The translations under genes were made by a program, and so were the position numbers. From the NCBI GenBank assembly GCA_937868025.1, contig CALMLJ010000388.1:1-9899 (forward strand): a stretch of DNA of 9,899 bases. Direction: 5' to 3'. Each line of letters opens with the position of its first letter. Position 1 is the first letter of the stretch. Below the pieces are notes generated by a model. It saw only the letters and a list, made by a program, of their open reading frames with translations. It had not been told where the DNA came from and did not search any database. Shown in pieces: positions 1 to 5,993 of this stretch. This DNA comes from an uncultured Acidimicrobiaceae bacterium. Its GTDB lineage: Bacteria > Actinomycetota > Acidimicrobiia > Acidimicrobiales > Microtrichaceae.

Positions 1-334
1 CCTTGACCTCGGCGATCGGGCGGGCCGTCACCCGGGCGACCTCGTCGTCGCCGAGCCCACAGAACTCGTGGAGCGCCACGACCACCCGGCTCCCGACCGG
101 GAGGTTACGGAAGACGCTGAGCTGTGCAGGCGTCGGGATGGCCGCAGCCCCGGCGTCGATCGCGTCGAGACCGAGCTCGACGCTCTTGGCCGCGGTCCAC
201 GCCACGGTGTGGCGGCCGACGCGGTCGGCGTGTGACCCGATCCAGGCGGTGACCGAGGCGGCGACCTCGTCGCGGCCGGTGTCGTCGGCGATCAGCCCGC
301 CCAGGATGGCCCGGCTGACGGCAGTCGGCTCCAT
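1..334 (-). CDS. Partial HTH protein, sigma-70 region 4-like (C-terminus beyond window)
   Basis: The frame is open from an ATG at 334 to the left edge (111 codons, no stop), so only the N-terminal part is present. Residues 78-111 (LPVGSRVVVALHEFCGLGDD then EVARVTARPIAEVK) have the shape of sigma-70 region 4: a Leu-Pro lead-in, a hydrophobic helix, a turn and a recognition helix. No region 2 is visible before it; residues 1-77 are an unassigned, Ala-rich, probably helical segment. The start lies 2 bases after the TGA of the FKBP frame (339-337), so translational coupling is likely and the gene belongs to the same minus-strand operon. The HTH resembles that of the 1398-2279 gene, which suggests a pair of related regulators around the FKBP gene. 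It may not be a true sigma factor; a DNA-binding role is inferred from the HTH alone. Confidence 0.6.
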   Translation of the reverse strand, partial: MEPTAVSRAILGGLIADDTGRDEVAASVTAWIGSHADRVGRHTVAWTAAKSVELGLDAIDAGAAAIPTPAQLSVFRNLPVGSRVVVALHEFCGLGDDEVARVTARPIAEVK

Positions 335-336
335 CG

Positions 337-726
337 TCAACTGATGCCGAGGACGTCGATGAGGAACACCAGCGTCTCGTTCGGCTCGATCGTCGGGGGA
401 CGACCTTCGGATCCGTAGGCGAGGTCGCCGGGGATCTCGAGGCGTCGACGGCCGCCGACCTTCATGCCGACGAGGCCCTGGTCCCACCCAGCGATGACCA
501 TGCCGGCGCCCACCTGGACGTCGAAGGGCTGACCCCGGGTCCACGAGGCGTCGAACACCTCACCGCTGCCGCCGTGAACGCCGATGTAGTGCACCGTCAC
601 CGTGTCGCCGTCCTCGACCGCGTCGCCGGTACCGACGATCTCGTCGGTCGACACCAGTTCGGTCACGGTGCCGCCGGGGACGGGGGCCGGGTTCTCGGGC
701 TGCGTGATCACGGCGCGGAGCTCCAC
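337..726 (-). CDS. FKBP-type peptidyl-prolyl isomerase domain, 3' fragment of a split gene
   Basis: This frame encodes a complete FKBP domain of about 100 residues (about 28-129) but no signal peptide. FKBP pocket positions are present: Y47 (in HYIG), F58-D59, F68, V77-I78, W81 and Y104, with GWDQGLVGMKVGGRR at 80-94. The only nearby in-frame start is GTG at 726; that codon is an internal Val of the FVVELRAV strand of the preceding FKBP domain, so it is probably not an original gene start. Removing one copy of the 89-bp duplication (682-859) fuses this frame to the 708-1343 frame as a 305-residue lipoprotein with two FKBP domains. As it stands, expression needs reinitiation: GTG 726 overlaps the upstream stop (710-708) by 19 bases. 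If made, the protein would be cytoplasmic, unlike the intended exported form. Confidence 0.75.
   Translation of the reverse strand: MELRAVITQPENPAPVPGGTVTELVSTDEIVGTGDAVEDGDTVTVHYIGVHGGSGEVFDASWTRGQPFDVQVGAGMVIAGWDQGLVGMKVGGRRRLEIPGDLAYGSEGRPPTIEPNETLVFLIDVLGIS
446..486 (-). repeat. 41-bp direct repeat, copy in second FKBP domain
   Basis: This stretch is identical to 898-938. It encodes the GWDQGLVGMKVGGRR segment of the second FKBP domain. The repeat reflects an internal duplication of the FKBP domain. Identity at every base, including third codon positions, in otherwise diverged domains suggests recent gene conversion or strong codon constraint. Confidence 0.9.
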
Positions 727-859
727 GACGAAGATGAGGGTCTCGTTCGCCGGGATGTCTCCGTTGGCCTGGGGGCCGGGTTCTCGGGCTGCGTGATCAC
801 GGCGCGGAGCTCCACGACGAAGATGAGGGTCTCGTTCGCCGGGATGTCTCCGTTGGCCT
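682..859. repeat. Perfect 89-bp tandem duplication inside the FKBP gene
   Basis: Bases 682-770 and 771-859 are identical, and the first 8 bases of the unit (GGGGGCCG) occur a third time at 860-867. The unit is 29 codons plus 2 bases, so it shifts the reading frame. The 8-mer at both borders is what slippage or recombination between two short direct repeats 89 bp apart would leave. Without one copy the two FKBP frames join in phase (918 bases, 306 codons including stop). Confidence 0.97.
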
Positions 860-1343
860 GGGGGCCGTACCCGAGATCGGGTGGGATCACGAGTTGCCGA
901 CGGCCGCCGACCTTCATGCCGACGAGGCCCTGGTCCCAGCCCTTGATGACCTGGCCGGCGCCGACCGTCACCGGGAACGGTGCGCGCCCGTAGGACGCGT
1001 CGAACACCACGCCATTGGAGTAGTTGGCCCCGATGTAGTCGACGACGGCGACGGTGCCGTCGGTGACCTCGTCACCGTCGCCGACCTTCAGGTCGTCGAT
1101 GCCGAGTTCCTTCGGCGCTGCGCCACAGGGAACGGTGATCGACGGGGCGCCGTCGCGGGTTGCAGTGTCGGAATCCCAGTCCGGCGAACCGGACTTGGTG
1201 CACGATGCGGTGCTCACACCGGTCTCGTCGTCTCCACACGCCGGGAGCGCGAGCAGGAGACCAGCGGCGAGAACGGCGGCCAGGCGGGAGCCCCGGCGGC
1301 GGGGCGCGGCGGAGCGGAGGAGACGTGGGGAGGTCGGGGACAC
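708..1343 (-). CDS. FKBP-type peptidyl-prolyl isomerase lipoprotein, 5' fragment with frameshifted tail
   Basis: Exported proline isomerase, expected to assist folding at the outer face of the membrane. The N-terminus is a lipoprotein signal peptide: Arg-rich residues 7-20, a hydrophobic core 21-33, and lipobox LPAC with C36 as the lipidated cysteine. A linker with C48 and C73 follows, which could form a disulfide. The FKBP domain spans about 82-183, with pocket residues Y103, F114-D115, F123, V132-I133, W136 and Y159. After P191 the frame is shifted by the 89-bp duplication, and the last 20 residues (RPTETSRRTRPSSSSWSSAP) are out-of-frame sequence. The first FKBP domain is complete, so this truncated protein could still work. 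The second domain is in the 337-726 frame. The start is GTG 1343, with no Shine-Dalgarno but a TAGACT hexamer 8 bases upstream, which suggests a leaderless transcript. Confidence 0.85.
   Translation of the reverse strand: MSPTSPRLLRSAAPRRRGSRLAAVLAAGLLLALPACGDDETGVSTASCTKSGSPDWDSDTATRDGAPSITVPCGAAPKELGIDDLKVGDGDEVTDGTVAVVDYIGANYSNGVVFDASYGRAPFPVTVGAGQVIKGWDQGLVGMKVGGRRQLVIPPDLGYGPQANGDIPANETLIFVVELRAVITQPENPAPRPTETSRRTRPSSSSWSSAP
898..938 (-). repeat. 41-bp direct repeat, copy in first FKBP domain
   Basis: This is the partner of the copy at 446-486, 452 bases away and in the same orientation. It encodes the matching GWDQGLVGMKVGGRR segment of the first FKBP domain (residues 135-149 of the 708-1343 protein). 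Confidence 0.9.
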
Positions 1344-1351
1344 GGCGGGGC

Positions 1352-1357
1352 AGTCTA
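1352..1357 (-). promoter_or_regulatory. Candidate -10 box (TAGACT) for the FKBP lipoprotein gene
   Basis: TAGACT fits the TANNNT pattern common in actinobacterial promoters and lies 8 bases before GTG 1343. That spacing would put the transcript start at or next to the start codon. No convincing -35 is visible. Confidence 0.4.
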
Positions 1358-1359
1358 CC

Positions 1360-1386
1360 GGCGGTCCCCGTCGGGGAGCTGCCGCC
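1360..1386 (-). terminator. Possible hairpin between the HTH gene and the FKBP gene
   Basis: Two nested stems are visible: TCCCC/GGGGA (1365-1369 with 1373-1377, loop of 3) inside GGCGG/CCGCC (1360-1364 with 1382-1386), with a 4-base bulge on one side. It sits just after the stop of the 1398-2279 gene and just before the -10 of the FKBP gene. There is no T-run. In DNA this GC-rich such stems arise by chance, so terminator function is only a possibility. Confidence 0.25.
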
Positions 1387-1397
1387 CGGCCGGTGGC

Positions 1398-2279
1398 TCA
1401 GATCACGTCGTCGAGGTGGGCCAGCTCGTGGCCGGTCACGCCCGGTGCGGCGCTGCCGAGATCGGAGCTGATCCAACTGTCGATGCCTCGCAGGAGGGCG
1501 AGACTGTCGACCCGGCTGTCGTCGGGACACCACGCCGACGCGGTCTCCCGCACCTGGCTCTCGGGCACGTCGAGACGTGCGGCCACGCCACTCGGCGGCA
1601 CCCCGACGACATGGCGCATCGCGAGGATGGCGCGGTCGCGGTCGGTCCGGCGGGCGAGGTCGCGGCGGAGGCGGGCGCGGTGCTGGTAGTAGGGGATCCG
1701 GCGTTCGTCGGGGAGGTCGACGGCGAGGCACGACCGCACGGCGGCCGCCATCGCGGTCGAGGGGTCGCCGTCGGGGTGGTGCGCGTCGGTCGAGGCGTCA
1801 ACGGCGTCGACGGCGATCGACCGGGCCACGGCCTCGATGCCAACGAGGCGCCGGCACACTCGCTCGACATCGTGGAGCAGGGCGTCCCGGGGCGGGGCGA
1901 GGGGAGTGATTCCCGACGGGCCGGGAGCGGGCATCGGCGCGGGGTGGCCGCCGGGCCGGAGGGCGGGAGCGGCGAACGCCGCGTCGCCGAACGCCGGTTC
2001 GGTGAACGCCGCGTCGCCGAAGGCCGGCTCACGGAACGCCGGGTCGCCGAACGGTCGTTGGTCGAGCGGGACGGTCTCGATGAACCCGTTACGGACCTCG
2101 ATGCCGTTCCCAACAGCGCCGTCGGCGTGGTGGATCGGCTGACCCGACGGGTCGAGTGCGTCCCAACGGGTCGGGAGCCCCGGCAGCGGTGCCAGCACCA
2201 GGTCGCCGCCGGCATCGTCCTGCGGCGCGGCGAACTCCGGTAGCCCGTCGGTCTCCGTTGCTCGCCAGTGCGTGGACAT
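1398..2279 (-). CDS. HTH protein, sigma-70 region 4-like, with 10-residue repeat tract
   Basis: No family is recognised over the full length (293 residues from ATG 2279). Residues 74-103 form a repeat tract of about 10-residue units built on PAFGDAAF, followed by a Pro/Gly-rich linker. Residues about 215-252 (DRAILAMRHVVGVPPSGVAA then RLDVPESQVRE) look like sigma-70 region 4, again with no region 2. Its pattern can be laid alongside the HTH of the left-edge protein. The frame is chosen over its long antisense and shifted rivals because its product has a balanced composition. ATG 2279 has GGGAG 4 bases upstream. An in-frame GTG at 2318 would add 13 residues and has a -10-like TAGCCT exactly 8 bases upstream, so a leaderless longer form is a real alternative. 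A regulator of the FKBP gene is inferred, not shown. Confidence 0.6.
   Translation of the reverse strand: MSTHWRATETDGLPEFAAPQDDAGGDLVLAPLPGLPTRWDALDPSGQPIHHADGAVGNGIEVRNGFIETVPLDQRPFGDPAFREPAFGDAAFTEPAFGDAAFAAPALRPGGHPAPMPAPGPSGITPLAPPRDALLHDVERVCRRLVGIEAVARSIAVDAVDASTDAHHPDGDPSTAMAAAVRSCLAVDLPDERRIPYYQHRARLRRDLARRTDRDRAILAMRHVVGVPPSGVAARLDVPESQVRETASAWCPDDSRVDSLALLRGIDSWISSDLGSAAPGVTGHELAHLDDVI
1971..2060 (-). repeat. 30-bp tandem repeats, three units, in the HTH gene
   Basis: Units are 1971-2000, 2001-2030 and 2031-2060. The first two match at 27 of 30 bases; the third is more diverged, especially at its end. The unit is a whole number of codons and gives the 10-residue repeat of residues about 74-103, so copy-number change would keep the frame. 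Confidence 0.8.
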
Positions 2280-2313
2280 CTCGCTCCCGCCAACCACTCG
2301 AGGTGTTGTTGAA

Positions 2314-2328
2314 CTCACTTAAGGTGAG
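2314..2328. promoter_or_regulatory. Operator-like dyad over the start of the HTH gene transcript
   Basis: CTCAC (2314-2318) and GTGAG (2324-2328) form a perfect 5-bp inverted repeat around TTAAG. The AT-rich centre stands out in this DNA. It covers the GTG at 2318 and touches the -10-like hexamer at 2327-2332, where a repressor would block initiation. No binding protein can be named. Confidence 0.3.
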
Positions 2329-2332
2329 GCTA
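2327..2332 (-). promoter_or_regulatory. Candidate -10 box (TAGCCT) for the HTH gene
   Basis: TAGCCT lies 8 bases before GTG 2318 and 47 bases before ATG 2279. It could drive a leaderless message from the GTG or a short-leader message using the ATG. No -35 match is apparent. Confidence 0.35.
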
Positions 2333-2416
2333 TCGGGGGTCGACCCGAAATCGGTCGCCCAGGTTCCTGAGAACCCATGCACCGCTCGACCGTCGGCGGT
2401 CGGTCAGACTTGCGGC

Positions 2417-3868
2417 GTGAACGACCAGGATCTCCCCGCCGACGACGCCCCCGCCTCCGAGGACGTGTGGGCCCGGCTGCGCCGGCTCGAGGACCTCGAA
2501 CGTGGTCCCGTCCCCGCGGAGCGCTCCGCGGCGCCGCCACCGGACCGGGTCGTACCTCCCGCCCAACGCGTTGCCCCGCCGGATCCCGATCACACGACGG
2601 TGATGGGCACCTCGCCGGCAGCGGCTCCTCCGCCTGCCGACCCCGGTGTCGGTCGCCAGTACTACGTCGCCTCACCCACCGACGGAGGGGCCGGACCCGC
2701 CGGAGCCGCCCGTCCCGGAGCGGCCCAGCCCGCAGCCGCCCCGGCCACCCCGAGCCCGGCGGCCAAGGCGCGCGCCCAGGAGCAGTACCGCGCCGCCGCG
2801 CAGGCGCCTGCTGCCCCGACACGGGCACCCCAACGCACCGCCCCGTCCCCGGCCGCGCCCGACTCGCCCGGCGGCCGCGATCGCGGTCCGTCCCGGCTGC
2901 GCCCGAAGGCCAAGTGGTTCCGCCCCAAGCTCCGGTGGATCTTCCTCTATTTGCCGCTGCTCGTGATCCTGCTGCTCGGCGGGGTGCTGTTCTGGGGGTG
3001 GAACACCTTCAACGGGCTCTACCGCGTCGAGTTGGGCGATGCCCTCGTCCCGGCGACCGGGAGCGCCGTCAACTACCTCATCGTCGGTTCTGACTCTCGG
3101 GAGGGCATCGAGGGCGATACCCCCAACGTCGGGGTGATCGGCACCGGCACCGAGGTCAAGGGGCGACGCAGCGACACGATCATCGTGCTGCGCGTCGACG
3201 GCGACAAGGCCGAGATGATGTCCATCCCCCGGGACCTGTGGGTCACCAACGTGGCGACCGGCAAGAAGGGTCGTATCAACGGCACCTACGCGCAGGGCCC
3301 CGACAACCTGGTGCGCAGCGTCACCGCCAACCTCGGCATCCCGATCAACCGCTACATCGAGGTCGACTTCGTCAGCTTCGCCGGAATGGTGGACGCGGTC
3401 GGCGGGATCACGATCAACTTCCCGCACCCGGTGATCGACGCAAACTCCGGGCTCAAGATCGCGACCGCCGGCGACAACCGCCTCGACGGCACCCAGGCGC
3501 TCGCGTACGTGCGGTCGCGGCACTACACCGAGGAGATCGACGGGAAGCCGGTCCTCGAACCGACCGCCGACCTGGGCCGGCAGGTTCGTCAGCAGAACTT
3601 CATCCGCACCGTCCTCAAGACCGTCGGTGAGAACCGCAACCCGTTGACGCTCGCCAAGGTCGGCGGTGCGGCGGCCAAGGGGGTCCGGGTCGACTCCGAG
3701 GTCGGGTTCTTCGATCTCGTCGGGCTCGCCCGCCAGCTCGGAGGAGCCAATCCCGAGACGAAGGTCCTCCCCACGGTGGGCGCCAACAAGGGCGGCGCGT
3801 CGGTGCTCGAGCTGAAGAACGCCGAGGCGCTCCCGATCCTCGCCGAGTTCGGGGCCGGCGGGTCCTGA
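2417..3868 (+). CDS. LCP (LytR-CpsA-Psr) family cell-wall glycopolymer ligase
   Basis: LCP proteins attach anionic glycopolymers such as teichoic acids or arabinogalactan to peptidoglycan from their lipid-linked form, at the outer membrane face. The 483-residue product has a cytoplasmic Pro/Ala-rich, probably disordered N-terminus (1-173), one membrane segment (about 174-197, starting WIFLYLPLLVILLLGG) and an extracellular LCP domain (about 215-400). LCP landmarks: NYLIVGSDSR (219-228), GRRSDT (249-254), SIPRDLW (269-275), R286-I287-N288, YVRSRH (364-369) and D385 with R388 and R391. These Asp/Arg positions hold the metal and pyrophosphate in the family. The C-terminus is short, with no LytR_C domain. 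GTG 2417 is chosen because translation upstream of it lacks LCP character and overlaps the divergent gene. There is no clear Shine-Dalgarno; CAGACT 7 bases upstream is a poor -10. It is divergent from the HTH gene. Confidence 0.92.
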   Translation: MNDQDLPADDAPASEDVWARLRRLEDLERGPVPAERSAAPPPDRVVPPAQRVAPPDPDHTTVMGTSPAAAPPPADPGVGRQYYVASPTDGGAGPAGAARPGAAQPAAAPATPSPAAKARAQEQYRAAAQAPAAPTRAPQRTAPSPAAPDSPGGRDRGPSRLRPKAKWFRPKLRWIFLYLPLLVILLLGGVLFWGWNTFNGLYRVELGDALVPATGSAVNYLIVGSDSREGIEGDTPNVGVIGTGTEVKGRRSDTIIVLRVDGDKAEMMSIPRDLWVTNVATGKKGRINGTYAQGPDNLVRSVTANLGIPINRYIEVDFVSFAGMVDAVGGITINFPHPVIDANSGLKIATAGDNRLDGTQALAYVRSRHYTEEIDGKPVLEPTADLGRQVRQQNFIRTVLKTVGENRNPLTLAKVGGAAAKGVRVDSEVGFFDLVGLARQLGGANPETKVLPTVGANKGGASVLELKNAEALPILAEFGAGGS

Positions 3869-3902
3869 CGGCCTCGGCCACCTCCGCTCGGTTCGGTGCC
3901 GC

Positions 3903-3908
3903 TAGGTT
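3903..3908 (+). promoter_or_regulatory. Candidate -10 box (TAGGTT) for the cyclophilin gene
   Basis: TAGGTT fits TANNNT and lies 36 bases before ATG 3945, leaving a leader of about 30 bases. That leader contains the Shine-Dalgarno-like GAAAGG (3932-3937), 7 bases from the ATG. No good -35 was found. The position allows cyclophilin expression independent of the LCP gene. Confidence 0.35.
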
Positions 3909-3944
3909 GTCCCGCGCATTCCGCAACCCACGAAAGGTCTCACG

Positions 3945-4505
3945 ATGAGCTCCTCCACCCCCGCACCGGCCGCCGACGGCAGCTCGGAGCGCCAGACCAA
4001 GTTCCCGGCGCCGATGCCGATGACGATCGATCCCGAGAAGAGCTACCAGGCGACGATCTCGACGTCGCTCGGCGACATGGTCGCGTACCTGCACCCGTCG
4101 AAGGCACCGAAGACGGTCAACAACTTCGTGAACCTCGCCCGCTACCACTACTACGACGGGCTGATCTTCCACCGGGTCATCAACGGGTTCATGATCCAGG
4201 GCGGCTGCCCCGAGGGCTCCGGTCGCGGCGGCCCCGGCTACCGCTTCGAGGACGAGCTGCCCCAGCGCGGCCAGTACGAGATCGGGTCGCTCGCCATGGC
4301 GAACGCCGGTCCCAACACCAACGGCAGCCAGTTCTTCATCGTGTCCGGCCCGTCGGGCGTCGGCCTGCCGCCGTCGTACTCGCTGTTCGGCAAGCTGATC
4401 AGCGGCCTCGAGGTGCTCGAGGAGATCCAGAAGGTGCAGACCGATCGCTCCGATCGTCCCGGCACCGACGTCGTGATCAACTCGATCACCATCGAAGAGT
4501 CCTGA
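3945..4505 (+). CDS. Cyclophilin-type peptidyl-prolyl cis-trans isomerase
   Basis: Catalyses cis-trans isomerisation of Xaa-Pro bonds. The 186-residue protein has a short polar N-terminus (1-34) and then one cyclophilin domain. Family motifs are clear: FHRVINGFMIQGG at 75-87, giving the catalytic R77 with F82 and Q85; the GxGxGGPGYRFEDE loop at 91-104; LAMAN at 116-120; GSQFFI at 127-132; and YSLFGKL at 145-151. There is no signal peptide, so it is probably cytoplasmic. ATG 3945 has GAAAGG 7 bases upstream. The UbiB-family gene follows 8 bases after the stop, which suggests co-transcription. This is a second isomerase family besides the FKBP gene to the left. Confidence 0.95.
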   Translation: MSSSTPAPAADGSSERQTKFPAPMPMTIDPEKSYQATISTSLGDMVAYLHPSKAPKTVNNFVNLARYHYYDGLIFHRVINGFMIQGGCPEGSGRGGPGYRFEDELPQRGQYEIGSLAMANAGPNTNGSQFFIVSGPSGVGLPPSYSLFGKLISGLEVLEEIQKVQTDRSDRPGTDVVINSITIEES

Positions 4506-4513
4506 CCCACCCG

Positions 4514-5980
4514 TTGCGAGCCCGATCTCTCGTTCTCGCCATTGGCGCAGCGACCGTCGGCGGGGCACTCGTGTCCCGCCGACGTCGCGTCGGCGCGGCG
4601 TCGATGATGGCGTCCGGTCGCAGCGAGCGCACGGCCGAGCTGGTGAAGCTCAGCACGGTGGCGGGCGCCAACTACGCCCGCAAGACGGTCGGGTCGGCGT
4701 TCGCGTCGGACGAACGCAAGGCCGAGCTGCAGGCCCGTTACGAACTGCAGACTGCCGAGCAGGTGGCCGAGGTGCTCGGCAACATGAAGGGCGCCGTCAT
4801 GAAGCTCGGCCAGATGGCCAGCTACCTCGATGGCGGGTTGCCCGAACCGGTGCGGCAGGCCCTTGCCCAGATGCAACAGGACGCGCCGCCGATGAGCTAC
4901 GAGCTCGTCGCCGGGGTGGTCCGCGCCGAACTGGGCGGTGAACCCGACACGGTGTTCGCGTCGTTCGAGCGCGAGCCGATGGCGTCGGCGTCGATCGGCC
5001 AGGTGCACCGTGCCGTCACCCACGACGGGCGCGCGGTGGCCGTGAAGGTGCAGTACCCCGGTGTCGACGCCGCCATCCGCGCCGACCTCGACAACAGCGA
5101 CCTGCTGTTCGGTGCCATGGGCATGCTGTTCAGCGGCCTCGACCCGGCGCCCCTCGTCGCCGAGCTACGCGACCGCCTGCTGGAGGAGCTCGACTACCGC
5201 AACGAGGCGGCGAACCAGCAGCGGTTCGTCGACTACTTCGCCGGCCACCCCACCATCTCGGTGCCCGAGGTGCTCCATGAGCTGTCGACCGGCCGGGTCC
5301 TCTGCACCGAGCTGGCGTACGGGGCGAAGTGGACCGACGTGTTGGAGTGGAGCCAGGAGGAACGCGACCTCACGGCTGAGACGCTCTACCGGTTCGCGTT
5401 CGGCGGCATCTACCGGCTCGGTGTGTTCAACGGCGACCCGCACCCCGGCAACTATCTGTTCCGGCCCGGTGGTGAGGTCACCTTCCTCGACTTCGGCCTC
5501 TGCAAGGTGTTCACGCCCGACGAGATCGCCGAGTTCCAGCGCCTCATCACGGCGATGGTCCTCCACCAGGATCCCGTCGAGGTGCGGCGCGTGTGGTCCG
5601 AGGCGGGGGTGCTGGTCGACGATCCCAAGCTGTCCGACGAGCTCATCCACGAGTACTTCTCGCACTTCTTCGAGATGGTGCTGAAGGACGAGACCATGGC
5701 GATCACGTCGGAGTACGCGTCGGACAGCCTGCGGCGGTTCTTCGACCTGAGCGGCCCCTACGGCGAGGTGATGAAGAGCGTGACGCTGCCGTCGTTCATG
5801 GTGGTCATCCAGCGCATCAACCTCGGGCTGTACGCCCTGTTCGGTGAGCTCCGCGCGGTCGCCAACTGGCGCCGCCTGGCCGAGGAGGTCTGGCCGTTCG
5901 TGGACCGCTCTCCGACGACCCCCATGGGCGAGGCGTCCCGGCGCTGGGAGATCGAGCGCGGCTACCGGTCGGCGGAGTGA
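4514..5980 (+). CDS. UbiB/ABC1 (AarF) family atypical kinase
   Basis: Protein-kinase-like ATPase of the family linked to quinone or isoprenoid lipid metabolism; its substrate here is unknown. Family signatures, numbered from TTG 4514: KLGQ at 97-100 (the KxGQ motif), ASIGQVHRA, the ATP-site lysine K178 in VAVKVQY, the ELDYRNEAANQQRF segment, GDPHPGN at 307-313 (catalytic D308, N313) and DFG at 326-328. The length of 488 residues is usual for the family. The start is uncertain: TTG 4514 keeps a hydrophobic stretch and a basic cluster (SLVLAIGAATVGGALVSRRR) at the N-terminus; GTG 4571 and ATG 4604 are in-frame alternatives and none has a strong Shine-Dalgarno. The frame is open further upstream but there overlaps the cyclophilin gene, so that is rejected. 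It lies 8 bases after the cyclophilin stop and 13 bases before the next gene. Confidence 0.92.
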   Translation: MRARSLVLAIGAATVGGALVSRRRRVGAASMMASGRSERTAELVKLSTVAGANYARKTVGSAFASDERKAELQARYELQTAEQVAEVLGNMKGAVMKLGQMASYLDGGLPEPVRQALAQMQQDAPPMSYELVAGVVRAELGGEPDTVFASFEREPMASASIGQVHRAVTHDGRAVAVKVQYPGVDAAIRADLDNSDLLFGAMGMLFSGLDPAPLVAELRDRLLEELDYRNEAANQQRFVDYFAGHPTISVPEVLHELSTGRVLCTELAYGAKWTDVLEWSQEERDLTAETLYRFAFGGIYRLGVFNGDPHPGNYLFRPGGEVTFLDFGLCKVFTPDEIAEFQRLITAMVLHQDPVEVRRVWSEAGVLVDDPKLSDELIHEYFSHFFEMVLKDETMAITSEYASDSLRRFFDLSGPYGEVMKSVTLPSFMVVIQRINLGLYALFGELRAVANWRRLAEEVWPFVDRSPTTPMGEASRRWEIERGYRSAE

Positions 5981-5993
5981 ACGGCGACGTGGC

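Noticed and set aside
337..1343. Reading the two FKBP frames as two independent original genes
   Set aside because: The second frame's only start is an internal Val codon inside the duplicated strand, and removal of one 89-bp copy fuses the frames exactly.
894..2243. Long plus-strand ORF antisense to the FKBP and HTH genes
   Set aside because: Its Arg/Gly/Val-rich product has no domain. Long antisense frames are expected in GC-rich DNA opposite genes with GC-ending codons.
2362..2375. GGTTC-CTGA-GAACC dyad in the LCP/HTH intergenic region
   Set aside because: Short and one of several 5-bp GC-rich inverted repeats there; it does not match an operator I know, so it is not reported as a feature.
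2156..2416. N-terminal extension of the LCP frame to 2156
   Set aside because: It would run through the divergent HTH gene and its promoter region and adds Arg/Pro-rich, non-conserved-looking sequence; GTG 2417 is the sensible start.
3896..4513. Extension of the UbiB-like frame to 3896
   Set aside because: It overlaps the whole cyclophilin gene in another frame and the added residues look like a frame shadow.
3615..4568. Long minus-strand ORF opposite the LCP end and the cyclophilin gene
   Set aside because: The opposite strand carries unmistakable LCP and cyclophilin motifs in this interval; the antisense product is Arg/Val/Gly-rich without motifs.
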